The notes beneath the pieces were generated by a model that saw only the letters and a list, made by a program, of their open reading frames with translations, ran no database searches and was not told the DNA's origin. A program made the position numbers and the translations under genes. This document shows, in pieces, positions 27,584 through 39,814 of a stretch of 64,000 bases of DNA. Positions within the stretch are counted from its first letter, which is position 1, and every line of letters starts with the position of its first letter. Source of the DNA: DASWZN01 sp963841635 (GTDB lineage: Bacteria > Acidobacteriota > Terriglobia > Bryobacterales > Bryobacteraceae); the NCBI GenBank assembly GCA_963841635.1, contig CAWJDO010000003.1:744001-808000 (forward strand), in the 5' to 3' direction.

Positions 27584-27685
27584 AAGACCGTGTGACCATC
27601 GACTGTCCACTGTCGACAGCCCATGAATGTTGACGGGCAACCACAAGACGCTTTCCAAACACCCAATGCCTACGATAAATTTTAT

Positions 27686-30629
<2,944 letters not shown>

Positions 30630-30639
30630 TAAAATTGAT

Positions 30640-30967
30640 CTTAGACACAGAGTGTCTAATGCGCCTTGTCCCTCGCCGCCGCCTGACCCGCCACTCAGCC
30701 TGCCACCTAGCCGTCGCCACCAGCTGACCGCCCGGATTTCTCCGCCCGATCCGCCGCCGGCTCCCGCCATGCAGCCTGCCACCCGGCTTCCGCCCCGCAG
30801 CCCGCCGCCCGCATTTCTTCACGCGACACGCCCCGCAGCTTTCGCCGCGAAAACACGCCACCCAAACTCCTCCGCGCGACACGCCGCCTGGCTTCCGCCA
30901 CGCGACACGAGGGTAACTTGTAGTTGCCCGTCAACATTCAGTTGTCAAAGATCAAAAAAAGAACTCT
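30640..30967 (-). other. tRNA-Ile to 23S spacer with low-complexity insert
   Basis: No gene. Reading in the rRNA direction: a boxA-like site, then a 21-nt arm (30918-30938) complementary to 27623-27643 beyond the 23S 3' end, then about 260 bases of C/G-rich imperfect repeats (around GCTTCCGCC and CCACGCGACAC), then the inner 23S processing arm. Confidence 0.7.
30942..30953 (-). promoter_or_regulatory. boxA-like antitermination site before 23S
   Basis: The minus strand reads GATCTTTGACAA, close to the boxA consensus GCTCTTTAACA used by NusB/S10 antitermination. It lies just after tRNA-Ile, the expected place. The same 12 bases recur before 16S. Confidence 0.6.
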
Positions 30968-31044
30968 TGGTGGGCCTGGGTAGAGTTGAACTACCGACCT
31001 CACCCTTATCAGGGGTGCGCTCTAGCCACCTGAGCTACAGGCCC
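30968..31044 (-). tRNA. tRNA-Ile (GAT)
   Basis: The minus strand starts GGGCCTGTAGCTCAGGTGG. The anticodon loop contains GAT (CCTGATAAGG) and the T-loop is GGTAGTTCAACTC. The 3' CCA is encoded. Lies between tRNA-Ala and 23S. Confidence 0.95.
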
Positions 31045-31056
31045 GGACGGCTGAAC

Positions 31057-31132
31057 TGGTGGAGCTGATCGGGATCGAACCGACGACCTCCTGAATGCAA
31101 ATCAGGCGCTCTCCCAGCTGAGCTACAGCCCC
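31057..31132 (-). tRNA. tRNA-Ala (TGC)
   Basis: The minus strand starts GGGGCTGTAGCTCAGCTGG. The anticodon TGC lies in GATTTGCATTC and the T-arm is GGTTCGATCCC. The 3' CCA is encoded. It precedes tRNA-Ile, the reverse of the common Ile-Ala spacer order. Confidence 0.95.
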
Positions 31133-31350
31133 TGAAGGCTTTGTAACACCAGAGAACTAATTTGAGGCCGGTTGGACGCAGGCCAGAGCTATGCCCCAGC
31201 CCATAAACTCAAACCTTGGAATCCGAGTGGAGAACACCGAGACGAGAGCTACCACCGATCCCGCCTGACTTGCGCCAGACTGCCGGGAGCTGCTTTGGAG
31301 TGGAACGGCTGGCAGCGATCTGTTGTCGACTGCCTCCACCCACGTTCTCT

Positions 31351-32855
<1,505 letters not shown>

Positions 32856-32924
32856 TCTTGTAGAGTTTTCAATCGCCTCAGTTAAACTCGAATTCAACGA
32901 AGGTTCAAATTTGCGTCCAACCAG

Positions 32925-32937
32925 ATTGTCAAAGATC
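32925..32937 (-). promoter_or_regulatory. boxA-like antitermination site in the 16S leader
   Basis: The minus strand reads GATCTTTGACAAT about 70 bases upstream of 16S, matching the spacer copy at 30942-30953. Two matching sites, one before each large rRNA, are the normal rrn layout. Confidence 0.6.
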
Positions 32938-33270
32938 TGCGCGCCCGACCCAGGGATCACAAGGAAACCCAAATCGACCGCTCGGCCTCAAAGCCGTTAC
33001 GACCGCACTTCGCCGCGCTCAAATTTCCCGAGCGGGTGTGAAGGGCGATCAAGAACTTGGAAGGCTACTGCTGCCCTACTGCCGTTCAACCACATTATCA
33101 CACTCGACGGACCGGCGCAAGGCCAGTTTCGCAATCGGGTGGCTGTCAGCGGATCGAACGACTTCCATAGGTTAGCAGATCGGTAATGGGTCTGCAACAT
33201 GGCGGCCGTCTTTTTTTTTGGGGGGGGGGGGGAGAGCCAGGGGGCGGTTGTCCTGTAGAATAAGAGGGAT
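32938..33270. promoter_or_regulatory. Divergent intergenic region: rrn leader/promoter and aminotransferase upstream region
   Basis: No gene in about 330 bases. It should hold the rRNA promoter(s) on the minus strand; the best -10-like hexamer is GATAAT (complement near 33092-33100), with a weak TTGCGC about 16 bases upstream. The plus strand next to the aminotransferase carries a T9-G13 homopolymer. Assignment is tentative. Confidence 0.4.
33211..33232. repeat. T9-G13 homopolymer tract
   Basis: Nine T (33211-33219) followed directly by thirteen G (33220-33232), ending 38 bases before the aminotransferase ATG. By far the longest homopolymer in the window. Confidence 0.95.
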
Positions 33271-34458
33271 ATGCCCGACAACGGACAGGAGTTCTATCGT
33301 ATCAAGAAGTTGCCGCCTTACGTGCTGGCGGTGGTGACGGAGCGAAAGGCCCAACTGCGCGCCCAGCAACTGGACGTCGTAGATCTGGGAATGGGGAATC
33401 CCGACGGCGCTACACCACCGGTGGTGGTGTCGAAGCTGATTGAGGCGGCGCAAGACCCACGGAATCATAGATATTCAGTCTCGCGCGGCATTCCGCGGCT
33501 GCGAGAGGCGATCACCAAGCGCTACAAGACGAATTATGGCGTGGACCTGGACCCGGACAAGGAAGTCATCGCCACGATGGGGGCGAAGGACGCCCTGGCG
33601 CACCTTTTGTTCGCGGTGATCGGGCCCGGCGACCCCGTGGTATGCCCCAATCCTGCGTATCCCATTCATCAGTATGGGGTTATTATGGCGGAGGGGCAGT
33701 CCTGCGCGCTGCCGGTGAGCGATCCGGCCGAGTTTCTGAACCGGCTGGAGGACCTTTTCAAGACGGCGATCCAGAAGCCGAAGCTTATCCTTATATCCTT
33801 CCCCCACAATCCAACGACCGTATGTGTGGAGCTGGACTTCTTCCGCCAGGTGGTGGGGATGGCGCGGGAGCACGGCGCGATGGTGCTGCACGATTTCGCG
33901 TACGCGGACCTTTGTTTCGACGGGTGGCGGGCGCCATCGATTTTGCAAGTGGAGGGCGCGAAGGACGTGGCGGTCGAAGTATTCTCCATGTCGAAGAGTT
34001 ACAGCATGGCAGGCTGGCGGATCGGGTTCTGCCTGGGCAACCAGTCCATGATCCGGGCGCTGGCGCGGATCAAGAGCTACCTGGACTACGGGGCGTTTCA
34101 GCCGGTGCAGATTGCGTCGATTGTGGCGCTGCGGGAGTGCGAGGCGGAGACGCGGAAGATTTGCGCGGTGTACCAGAAGCGGCGGGACGTGCTGATCGAC
34201 GGGCTGAAGAAAGCCGGGTGGGATGTGGCGCCGCCGCGGGGATCGATGTTCGTGTGGGCGCAGATTCCGGAGGCGTTCCGGAAGATGGGCTCGCTGGAGT
34301 TCTCGAAGCTGCTGCTGGAGAAGGCGCTGGTGGCGGTGTCACCTGGGGTCGGATTCGGGCCGCTGGGCGAGGGGTTTGTGCGGTTCGCGCTGGTGGAGAA
34401 CGAGCAGCGGATCCGGCAGGCGACGCGGGGGATTAAGGGAGTGCTGCGGGAGCGGTAA
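33271..34458 (+). CDS. Class I/II PLP aminotransferase (AlaC/alanine transaminase-like)
   Basis: 395 residues, fold type I. The PLP lysine lies in SMSKSYSMAGWRIGF. GMGNPDGATP, SFPHNPTT and DFAYADLCFDGW are the other conserved blocks. The last two resemble AlaC-type glutamate-pyruvate transaminases more than aspartate transaminases. It is likely to exchange amino groups between alanine and 2-oxoglutarate; LL-diaminopimelate aminotransferase activity is an alternative. The start is an ATG at 33271 shortly after the homopolymer tract. Confidence 0.9.
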   Translation: MPDNGQEFYRIKKLPPYVLAVVTERKAQLRAQQLDVVDLGMGNPDGATPPVVVSKLIEAAQDPRNHRYSVSRGIPRLREAITKRYKTNYGVDLDPDKEVIATMGAKDALAHLLFAVIGPGDPVVCPNPAYPIHQYGVIMAEGQSCALPVSDPAEFLNRLEDLFKTAIQKPKLILISFPHNPTTVCVELDFFRQVVGMAREHGAMVLHDFAYADLCFDGWRAPSILQVEGAKDVAVEVFSMSKSYSMAGWRIGFCLGNQSMIRALARIKSYLDYGAFQPVQIASIVALRECEAETRKICAVYQKRRDVLIDGLKKAGWDVAPPRGSMFVWAQIPEAFRKMGSLEFSKLLLEKALVAVSPGVGFGPLGEGFVRFALVENEQRIRQATRGIKGVLRER

Positions 34459-34500
34459 GGAGTAGCGGCGAGTCGAAGCACGGTAGAATCGAGTGGGCGA

Positions 34501-34949
34501 ATGGCCGATATCGAGATCGCGCAAGCCGAGGCAGATGCTCTGATAGCGATGGAGAGCGCTTTGTCGATGATGCCAACTGGACTTTCCCGGGTCCCGGTGA
34601 GCGAAAAGCGCTGGAGTTGACATCCTCAGACGAGCGCGAGAAATTTGCGCTCGATGTGACGCGTGCGCGGATCAAGCTGACCAAAGCGACGTTCCAGAAT
34701 CGGGCCCGGCAGGTGATCGTGCTTCTGTGTCTGGACCTCGACGGCCCGCCACACCGAAATCCGGACGGAGTTGAACTGCCGTGCCCGCACCTCCACGTGT
34801 ACCGCGAGGGGTACGGCGACAAGTGGGCAATGGCAGCGCCCGTCGACCGATATCCGGACACGGCGGACCTATTTTCCACGTGTGAGGCGTTCATCCGGCA
34901 CTGCAACATCATCGGGCCGGCCAGAATGGAGAAGGGGCTGTTCTCATGA
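34501..34949 (+). pseudogene. DUF6978-type protein gene with a 1-base frameshift
   Basis: Frame 1 starts at ATG 34501 (MADIEIAQAEADALIAME), then the match moves to frame 3 from about 34557 (RFVDDANWTFPGPGERKALE) and continues to the stop (FQNRARQVIVLLCLDLDG, CPHLHVYREGYGDKW). A single missing base around GAGAGCGC (34551-34558) explains the shift. The intact product would be about 150 residues. A TTG at 34617 could start a shorter version. The stop overlaps the next ATG by 4 bases. The loss may be real or a sequencing error. Confidence 0.7.
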
Positions 34950-35716
34950 GCGTCGCGGAGATCGAGAAACTCATGCAGGACTACCACGTGTGGCTGAGGG
35001 ATAAGACGACGCTCCGCGAGGTGAACGGCGAATGGGTGGAGATCACGACGCCCTATCTCGATCGGCACAACGACGCCCTGCAGATCTACGTCCGCGCTGA
35101 CAGCGGCGGCTACATCCTCACCGACGACAGCTATACGATCCATGATCTCGAGGCTTCGGGGTGCAACCTCCATACGGATAAACGGCAGGATCTGCTCAGC
35201 ATGACGCTGGACGGTTTTGGTGTGAGGCGCCGAGACGACGCCCTCGAGGTCCATGCAACTGCCGAGACGTTCCCGTCCAGGAAGCACAATTCCATCCAGG
35301 CCATGCTTGCGGTGAACGATCTTTTCTACCTTGCGAAGCCAGTCGTGGAGAGCCTCTTCTTTGAGGATGTGGTGGCGAGGCTAGACGCCAACGAGATCCG
35401 ATGCACACCGTCAGTGAAATTCACCGGCATCAGCGGGCACGACCATCTCTTCCATTTCGTTGTTCCCAAGTCGCGCAAGCAGCCTGAGCGGATCGTGCAG
35501 GCGATCAACCGCCCGACTCGCGAAACGACCCAGACCTTTATCCACGCCTGGACGGACACGCGCCAGACTCGGCCGCCAGACTCGAAGGCGTACGCCATGC
35601 TGAACGACACCGAGCGACCGATCTCCGGGGACGTTATCGATGCCCTTCGGAATTATCAGATAGGAACGGTACCGTGGGCCGAGCGAGCACAGGTTGTTCC
35701 AGAGTTGGCCGCGTAG
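34946..35716 (+). CDS. DUF1828/DUF1829 domain protein
   Basis: 256 residues. The N-terminal block (EITTPYLDRHNDALQIYV, then GYILTDDSYTIHDLEASG) is the DUF1828 signature; the C-terminal half (VKFTGISGHDHLFHFVVP) matches DUF1829. Function unproven. It is translationally coupled (ATGA overlap) to a DUF6978-type partner, a pairing found in accessory regions of many bacteria, so a defence or toxin-antitoxin-like role is possible but inferred only from context. Confidence 0.8.
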   Translation: MSVAEIEKLMQDYHVWLRDKTTLREVNGEWVEITTPYLDRHNDALQIYVRADSGGYILTDDSYTIHDLEASGCNLHTDKRQDLLSMTLDGFGVRRRDDALEVHATAETFPSRKHNSIQAMLAVNDLFYLAKPVVESLFFEDVVARLDANEIRCTPSVKFTGISGHDHLFHFVVPKSRKQPERIVQAINRPTRETTQTFIHAWTDTRQTRPPDSKAYAMLNDTERPISGDVIDALRNYQIGTVPWAERAQVVPELAA

Positions 35717-35801
35717 GCGGTTTAGCACTTGGTTGGCCAGGGTAGCAGCTCAACAGGATCTCTGGCAGCATCCGGGGTGTGTTGGGCATGGATCTGCGGT
35801 C

Positions 35802-36665
35802 TTAGGGGCGAGCGGACTGCAGTCTCTGAAGGACCTGCAACGAAGTGGCTTGAAGGGGGCCTTGGCATTCGAGCTTCATGGTTGCAGCCATCGCGGCGAA
35901 GCGGCCGATGTGGTCGGGACTCCAGTTGAAGCCCGAGGCGAAGATGAAGGCCGCCAGGTAGGTGTCTCCGCAGCCGGTCGGGTCGGCTAGGTGCGATGGC
36001 GGGAATGCGGGGATGACATGCTCGTCGCTTCCGTCATAGATGACAGAACCCTTGGAACCTTGGGTGATGACAACCGTGCTGGCTCCATGAGCCTTTAGGA
36101 GAGCGTGCTGGTCACACGGTGACTCCTTCCCGGTTATGAAGCGCGCCTCGTCTTCATTCACGAATAAGTAAGTGACGCGCGGGAGGAACTCGAATATCTT
36201 CTCAGGATGGCGCCAGACTATAGTTGTGCCGCCATCGAGATATCGCATCAGCCCCTGCGCGGCTAGCGCAACAGGTTGGCGGATATTGCGCATAACATCG
36301 GGCTCGAAGTTGTCATGGAACAGCGGGCCTAGGATCACTGCGTCGCAATCCAACATTCCGATGTCGTCGGCTCCGATGGTGTTTTGCGGGGTGATGGCGC
36401 GCTGTTCACGCTCGTCGACGTTGTCCTTGTACTCATTGATGAAGGTGATGGTCCCTGGCGCGGGGATGTGGTGCAGTCGAGCGGGGTGAAATTCGCCGAG
36501 CCAGCCTGCCGGCTCATCCCCGAAGGTTGCGAAGAGCTGGACGTCAGCGCCGAGGGATGAGAGCGCCTGCCCGGCGTAGTAAGTGACGCCGCCGATGCCG
36601 AAGCGAGACTGGCCTCGAACGATGTTCTCGTCCTTACAGAGCGGCCCGAGGACGGCGACGCGCAT
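35802..36665 (-). CDS. PfkB-family sugar/nucleoside kinase
   Basis: 287 residues with a ribokinase-type fold. The C-terminal signature DPTGCGDTYLAAFIFA carries the catalytic Asp and anion hole. FGIGGVTYYAGQALSSLGADV is the N-terminal substrate motif, and VNEDEARFITG is family-typical. The substrate cannot be fixed from sequence; the family phosphorylates ribose, fructose, adenosine and similar hydroxymethyl groups. Confidence 0.9.
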   Translation of the reverse strand: MRVAVLGPLCKDENIVRGQSRFGIGGVTYYAGQALSSLGADVQLFATFGDEPAGWLGEFHPARLHHIPAPGTITFINEYKDNVDEREQRAITPQNTIGADDIGMLDCDAVILGPLFHDNFEPDVMRNIRQPVALAAQGLMRYLDGGTTIVWRHPEKIFEFLPRVTYLFVNEDEARFITGKESPCDQHALLKAHGASTVVITQGSKGSVIYDGSDEHVIPAFPPSHLADPTGCGDTYLAAFIFASGFNWSPDHIGRFAAMAATMKLECQGPLQATSLQVLQRLQSARP

Positions 36666-36717
36666 GATGCCTCAGAATAGCATCGGCAGTGCTTGCGGGA
36701 GATCTTGGCCGGGGGCG

Positions 36718-36791
36718 GCGCGGTCCGCTCCCTCACGGTCGCGGCTCGGTACGGACTGGGGGTCCGCTCCCTTGCGGTCGCGGCTCGGTGC
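36718..36791. repeat. GGTCGCGGCTCGGT dispersed repeat, two units
   Basis: Two tandem copies of TCCGCTCCCT(C/T)(A/G)CGGTCGCGGCTCGGT, the inverse of the units at 23150-23250. It lies directly upstream of the cysteine synthase gene and creates spurious frames. Confidence 0.8.
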
Positions 36792-36816
36792 TGGGCAACG
36801 GAAGTAGACTCAGCTT

Positions 36817-37740
36817 ATGGACGTCCTTGGCGCGATCGGGAACACTTCGATGGTCAGGCTGCGCAAGGTGGTTCCGGCCGATTGCGCTCGGATCTTCGCG
36901 AAGCTCGAGTGGGAAAACCCGACCGGCAGCATGAAGGACCGGATGGCGGGGGCCGTGATCTCGCGGGCGGAGGAGGATGGGCGGCTGAAGCCCGGAGACA
37001 CCGTACTCGAGTACACGGGCGGCAGTACGGGGACGTCGCTCGCGTTGGTCTCAGCGGCCAAGGGCTACGCCATCCGGATCGTCACTTCCGACGCGTTCAG
37101 CCGGGAGAAGCTGGATCACATGGCGGCGCTGGGGGCGAAGCTGACGCTGGTCCCGAGCGAGGGAGGCCTCACTACCAAAAAGCTAATCCTGGACATGATC
37201 GAGGTCGCTCGCGAGTTGAGCCGGGAGCCTCATACGTACTGGACCGATCAGCTCAACAACCAGGACAGCATCGCGGGGTACTACCCGCTGGGCGAGGAGA
37301 TCTGGAGTCAGACGAATGGCGAGATCGACGCGTTCGTACACTCGGTGGGCACGGCGGCTTCTTTGCGCGGGGTGGCTACGGTCCTGAAGCGATACAAGCC
37401 GAGCGTCAAGGTGATTGCCGTTGAACCGGCGGAATCCTCGGTGCTGCTGGGAGGGCAGGCGGGGCCGCACAAGATCGAAGGGGTCGGGATCGGTTACGTT
37501 CCTCCACTCTGGGAGCCGGCTCTGGTGGACGAGATCGTGGCCGTCAGGACGGAGGACGCGAAGGACATGGCGAGGCGCATGGCGCGGGAGGAGGCGATCT
37601 TCGCCGGGACGTCGTCGGGAGCGAACGTGGTGGCCGCAATTGAGGTTGCCGGGCGGCTGGGGCCGGGGGCGAAGGTGGTGACGCTCATGGCCGATTCCGG
37701 GCTGAAGTATTTGAGCACGGACGTGTACCGGAGGAGATGA
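36817..37740 (+). CDS. Cysteine synthase (CysK/CysM family)
   Basis: 307 residues, PLP fold type II. The PLP lysine is Lys40 in ENPTGSMKDR, the substrate loop is EYTGGSTGTSLA, and the phosphate-binding glycine/serine loop lies near GTSSGANV. It makes cysteine from O-acetylserine (or a phosphoserine variant) and sulfide. GNTSMVRL at the N-terminus (usually GNTPLV) and the length fit. The activating substrate cannot be told apart by eye. Confidence 0.92.
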   Translation: MDVLGAIGNTSMVRLRKVVPADCARIFAKLEWENPTGSMKDRMAGAVISRAEEDGRLKPGDTVLEYTGGSTGTSLALVSAAKGYAIRIVTSDAFSREKLDHMAALGAKLTLVPSEGGLTTKKLILDMIEVARELSREPHTYWTDQLNNQDSIAGYYPLGEEIWSQTNGEIDAFVHSVGTAASLRGVATVLKRYKPSVKVIAVEPAESSVLLGGQAGPHKIEGVGIGYVPPLWEPALVDEIVAVRTEDAKDMARRMAREEAIFAGTSSGANVVAAIEVAGRLGPGAKVVTLMADSGLKYLSTDVYRRR

Positions 37741-37745
37741 TAACT

Positions 37746-37791
37746 GCGGCGGGTCTGGAGACCCGCTGCAGGTGTGGACACCTGCCCCCAC
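37746..37791. repeat. Double-palindrome dispersed element, copy 4 (compensated variant)
   Basis: Inverse orientation. GCGGGTCTGGAGACCCGC is unchanged, but the other palindrome reads CAGGTGTGGACACCTG, so two neighbouring base pairs have been swapped while pairing is kept. It lies between the convergent cysteine synthase and glycosylase genes, where it could act as a two-way terminator. Confidence 0.85.
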
Positions 37792-37792
37792 T

Positions 37793-38692
37793 TCAATGGT
37801 GGCGGAGATCCTCGAGCTCCTCGAGAGTGCGGGGCCAGTCGGCGCCCAGGAGGCGGGAGAGGCTGCGATCGGCTAGCACTCGGCCGGCGGTCTGGCAGGC
37901 GGCGCAGTAATTCGTTTCATTGTCCGCGTAACGGATGCGGAGAACTTTCGCGCCGCAGCGGGGGCAAGGCTGGCCGTAGCGTCCGTGAACGGCCATGCCC
38001 TCGCGAAAGGCGGTCACTTTCTCGGGGAACCGCTCGCGAGCGTCGGCGCAGAGGCGGGCGAGCCAGAGTTCGAGCGTGGCGCGTGTCGCGGCGAAGAGGC
38101 GGTCCCATTCGATGGGGGTCAACTTGCGGGTCAGGGTGAGAGGCGAGAGACGGGCGGCGTGGAGAATCTCGTCCGAGTAGGCGTTCCCGATGCCGCTGAC
38201 AATGCGGGGATCGGTGAGCGCCCGCTTCAGAGTGCGGTTTTCGCGGGTGAGGGCGGCGCGGAAGCAGTCCAGATCGGCGGCGAGAACGTCGAGGCCGCCG
38301 GGGTCCATTGCGAGCAGGCCGGGCTCGCCAGCAACGACGTAGAGGGATGCTCTGCGCTTGGCGCCGGCTTCGGTGAGGGTGAGCGAGCCGGCCGGGAAAT
38401 CGAATGCCGCGAGATTCTGACGACCCCTGAGGGCAGCCTGTGCGGGCTTCCAATGCAGGCGGCTGGCGATCATCAAGTGCAGCACGAGCCAGAGGCCGCC
38501 ATCGAGGCCGAACGCGATGCGCTTTCCGACGCGGCGTAACTCACGCACCGTTCTTCCTTCCGCCTCCGAGAGCGCCGGCGTGGTGGTGCGGAGCAGAAAC
38601 GGGCTGGCGAGCCGGACGCGTTCGAGCGGCTGTCCCACGACGCGCGGTTCAAGGGCTGCGATGTAGGCCGCGATGTCGGGGAGCTCGGGCAT
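37793..38692 (-). CDS. mutM: Formamidopyrimidine-DNA glycosylase/endonuclease VIII family
   Basis: Removes oxidised bases and nicks the DNA. 299 residues. The catalytic N-terminus MPELPD is intact, as are the beta-elimination lysine region (RRVGKRIAFGL), the IGNAYSDEIL helix, and a C-terminal zinc finger with CPRCG and CAACQTAGR. It could be a Nei-type enzyme, since IGNAYSDE and MPELPDIAAY resemble several Nei-like actinobacterial and acidobacterial enzymes; substrate preference is uncertain. Confidence 0.9.
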   Translation of the reverse strand: MPELPDIAAYIAALEPRVVGQPLERVRLASPFLLRTTTPALSEAEGRTVRELRRVGKRIAFGLDGGLWLVLHLMIASRLHWKPAQAALRGRQNLAAFDFPAGSLTLTEAGAKRRASLYVVAGEPGLLAMDPGGLDVLAADLDCFRAALTRENRTLKRALTDPRIVSGIGNAYSDEILHAARLSPLTLTRKLTPIEWDRLFAATRATLELWLARLCADARERFPEKVTAFREGMAVHGRYGQPCPRCGAKVLRIRYADNETNYCAACQTAGRVLADRSLSRLLGADWPRTLEELEDLRHH

Positions 38693-38698
38693 GCTTCT

Positions 38699-39412
38699 TT
38701 ATGCGTTGGCGGCGGACTCCAGCGGCGGGGCGCTGGGGGAGCGGAGGGTTCGGATATCGCGCATCGGCGGCTGGCCGAAGAAGCGGCTGTATTCGCGGTT
38801 GAACTGGCTGGCGCTTTCGTAACCGACTTCGAAGGCCGCGCTGGCGGCGTCCAGACCATCCATGAGCATGCGTCCGCGGGCCGCCTGCAACCGGACCTGT
38901 TTCTGATACTGAAGAGGACTCATGGCGGTGAGGACGCGGAAATGATGGTGCAGCGTGGAGACGCCCATGCCGGCGATTTCCGCGACGTCTTCGACGCGCA
39001 GCGGCTTGGCGTAGTTGGCCCGGATCCAAGCGATTGCTTTTGCGGTACGGTGGCTCTGCTCTCCCAGCGTCGCGATGGCTCGCAGGCGGGCGCCCTCCGC
39101 ACTGCGAAGGACGCGGTAGACGATCTCGCGTTGAATCAGGCCGCCGAGAAAGGGAATGTCGCGCGGGGTGTTCAGCAGGTCCACAAGCCGGCAGCATGCA
39201 CCGAGGAATTCCACAGTGGTCTCGCCGGTGGCCATGCCGGGACTGTCGGCCGCCGCCTCCACCTGAATCTCCTCGCAGCTGAGAAGTTCGCGAACCATGG
39301 GCATTTCGAGTTTGAGCGAGAGGGCCAGGCAGGGAACGGCTTCGGTCGCCTCGATCACACGGCTGACGACCGGCAGGTCGACCGAGGTCAGCAGGAATCG
39401 CGAGGCATCGTA
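38699..39412 (-). pseudogene. AraC-family regulator, C-terminal part (split by IS110)
   Basis: Encodes the end of an AraC_N arm domain (DASRFLLTSVDLPVVSRVI) and the two helix-turn-helix motifs (VEDVAEIAGMGVSTLHHHF; AFEVGYESASQFNREYSRFF). The frame upstream of 39412 runs into IS sequence. Removing 39413-41309 joins it exactly in frame to 41310-41579, giving 327 residues with the expected FIY-DASRFLL junction. Probably inactive. Confidence 0.88.
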
Positions 39413-39439
39413 TCGGGCATGATTGACTTGTGAGCGGAG

Positions 39440-39800
39440 CCGAGGTTGATGCTGGCGCCCCGCAGCTCGCCGGGGAGTAACTTGCTTTTCCCCCCTCCAG
39501 TGCGATTTACTAAGTCGCACCGGGCCTGGGACATGGCGAGAAGCGCTTCCGGTAACCCATGCGGAGCGGGGCCGAACGCCTTGGGGCCGGCCGATTTCAC
39601 CTATGGGCTTTGAGCCCGCTGTCGTATCTGGCCGCCCTTCCGGTCCACCCGGTTGAGCCTCGAGCTCGTATAGGTAGGTGCCGTTTGGTCCTACCCTGCT
39701 TCGCCGGTTCGCCCGACTTACCTCGGGCGCGCCGGCCGCCGGAATTTCCGGCGTGCGCGATTCTTGGCGCCGAGATCGCCCGGCCCCGCTCCCGCATAGA
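39440..39800 (+). ncRNA. Candidate bridge-RNA region of the IS110 element
   Basis: Non-coding left end upstream of the transposase. Visible hairpins include GTGCGA-TTTACTAAG-TCGCAC (39501-39520) and CCGCCGGAATTTCCGGCG (near 39738). IS110 elements are known to make a structured guide RNA from a non-coding end. Position fits, but exact boundaries and the guide loops are not determined; it could instead be made from the right end. Confidence 0.3.
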
Positions 39801-39814
39801 AAGGTAGTTACAGT

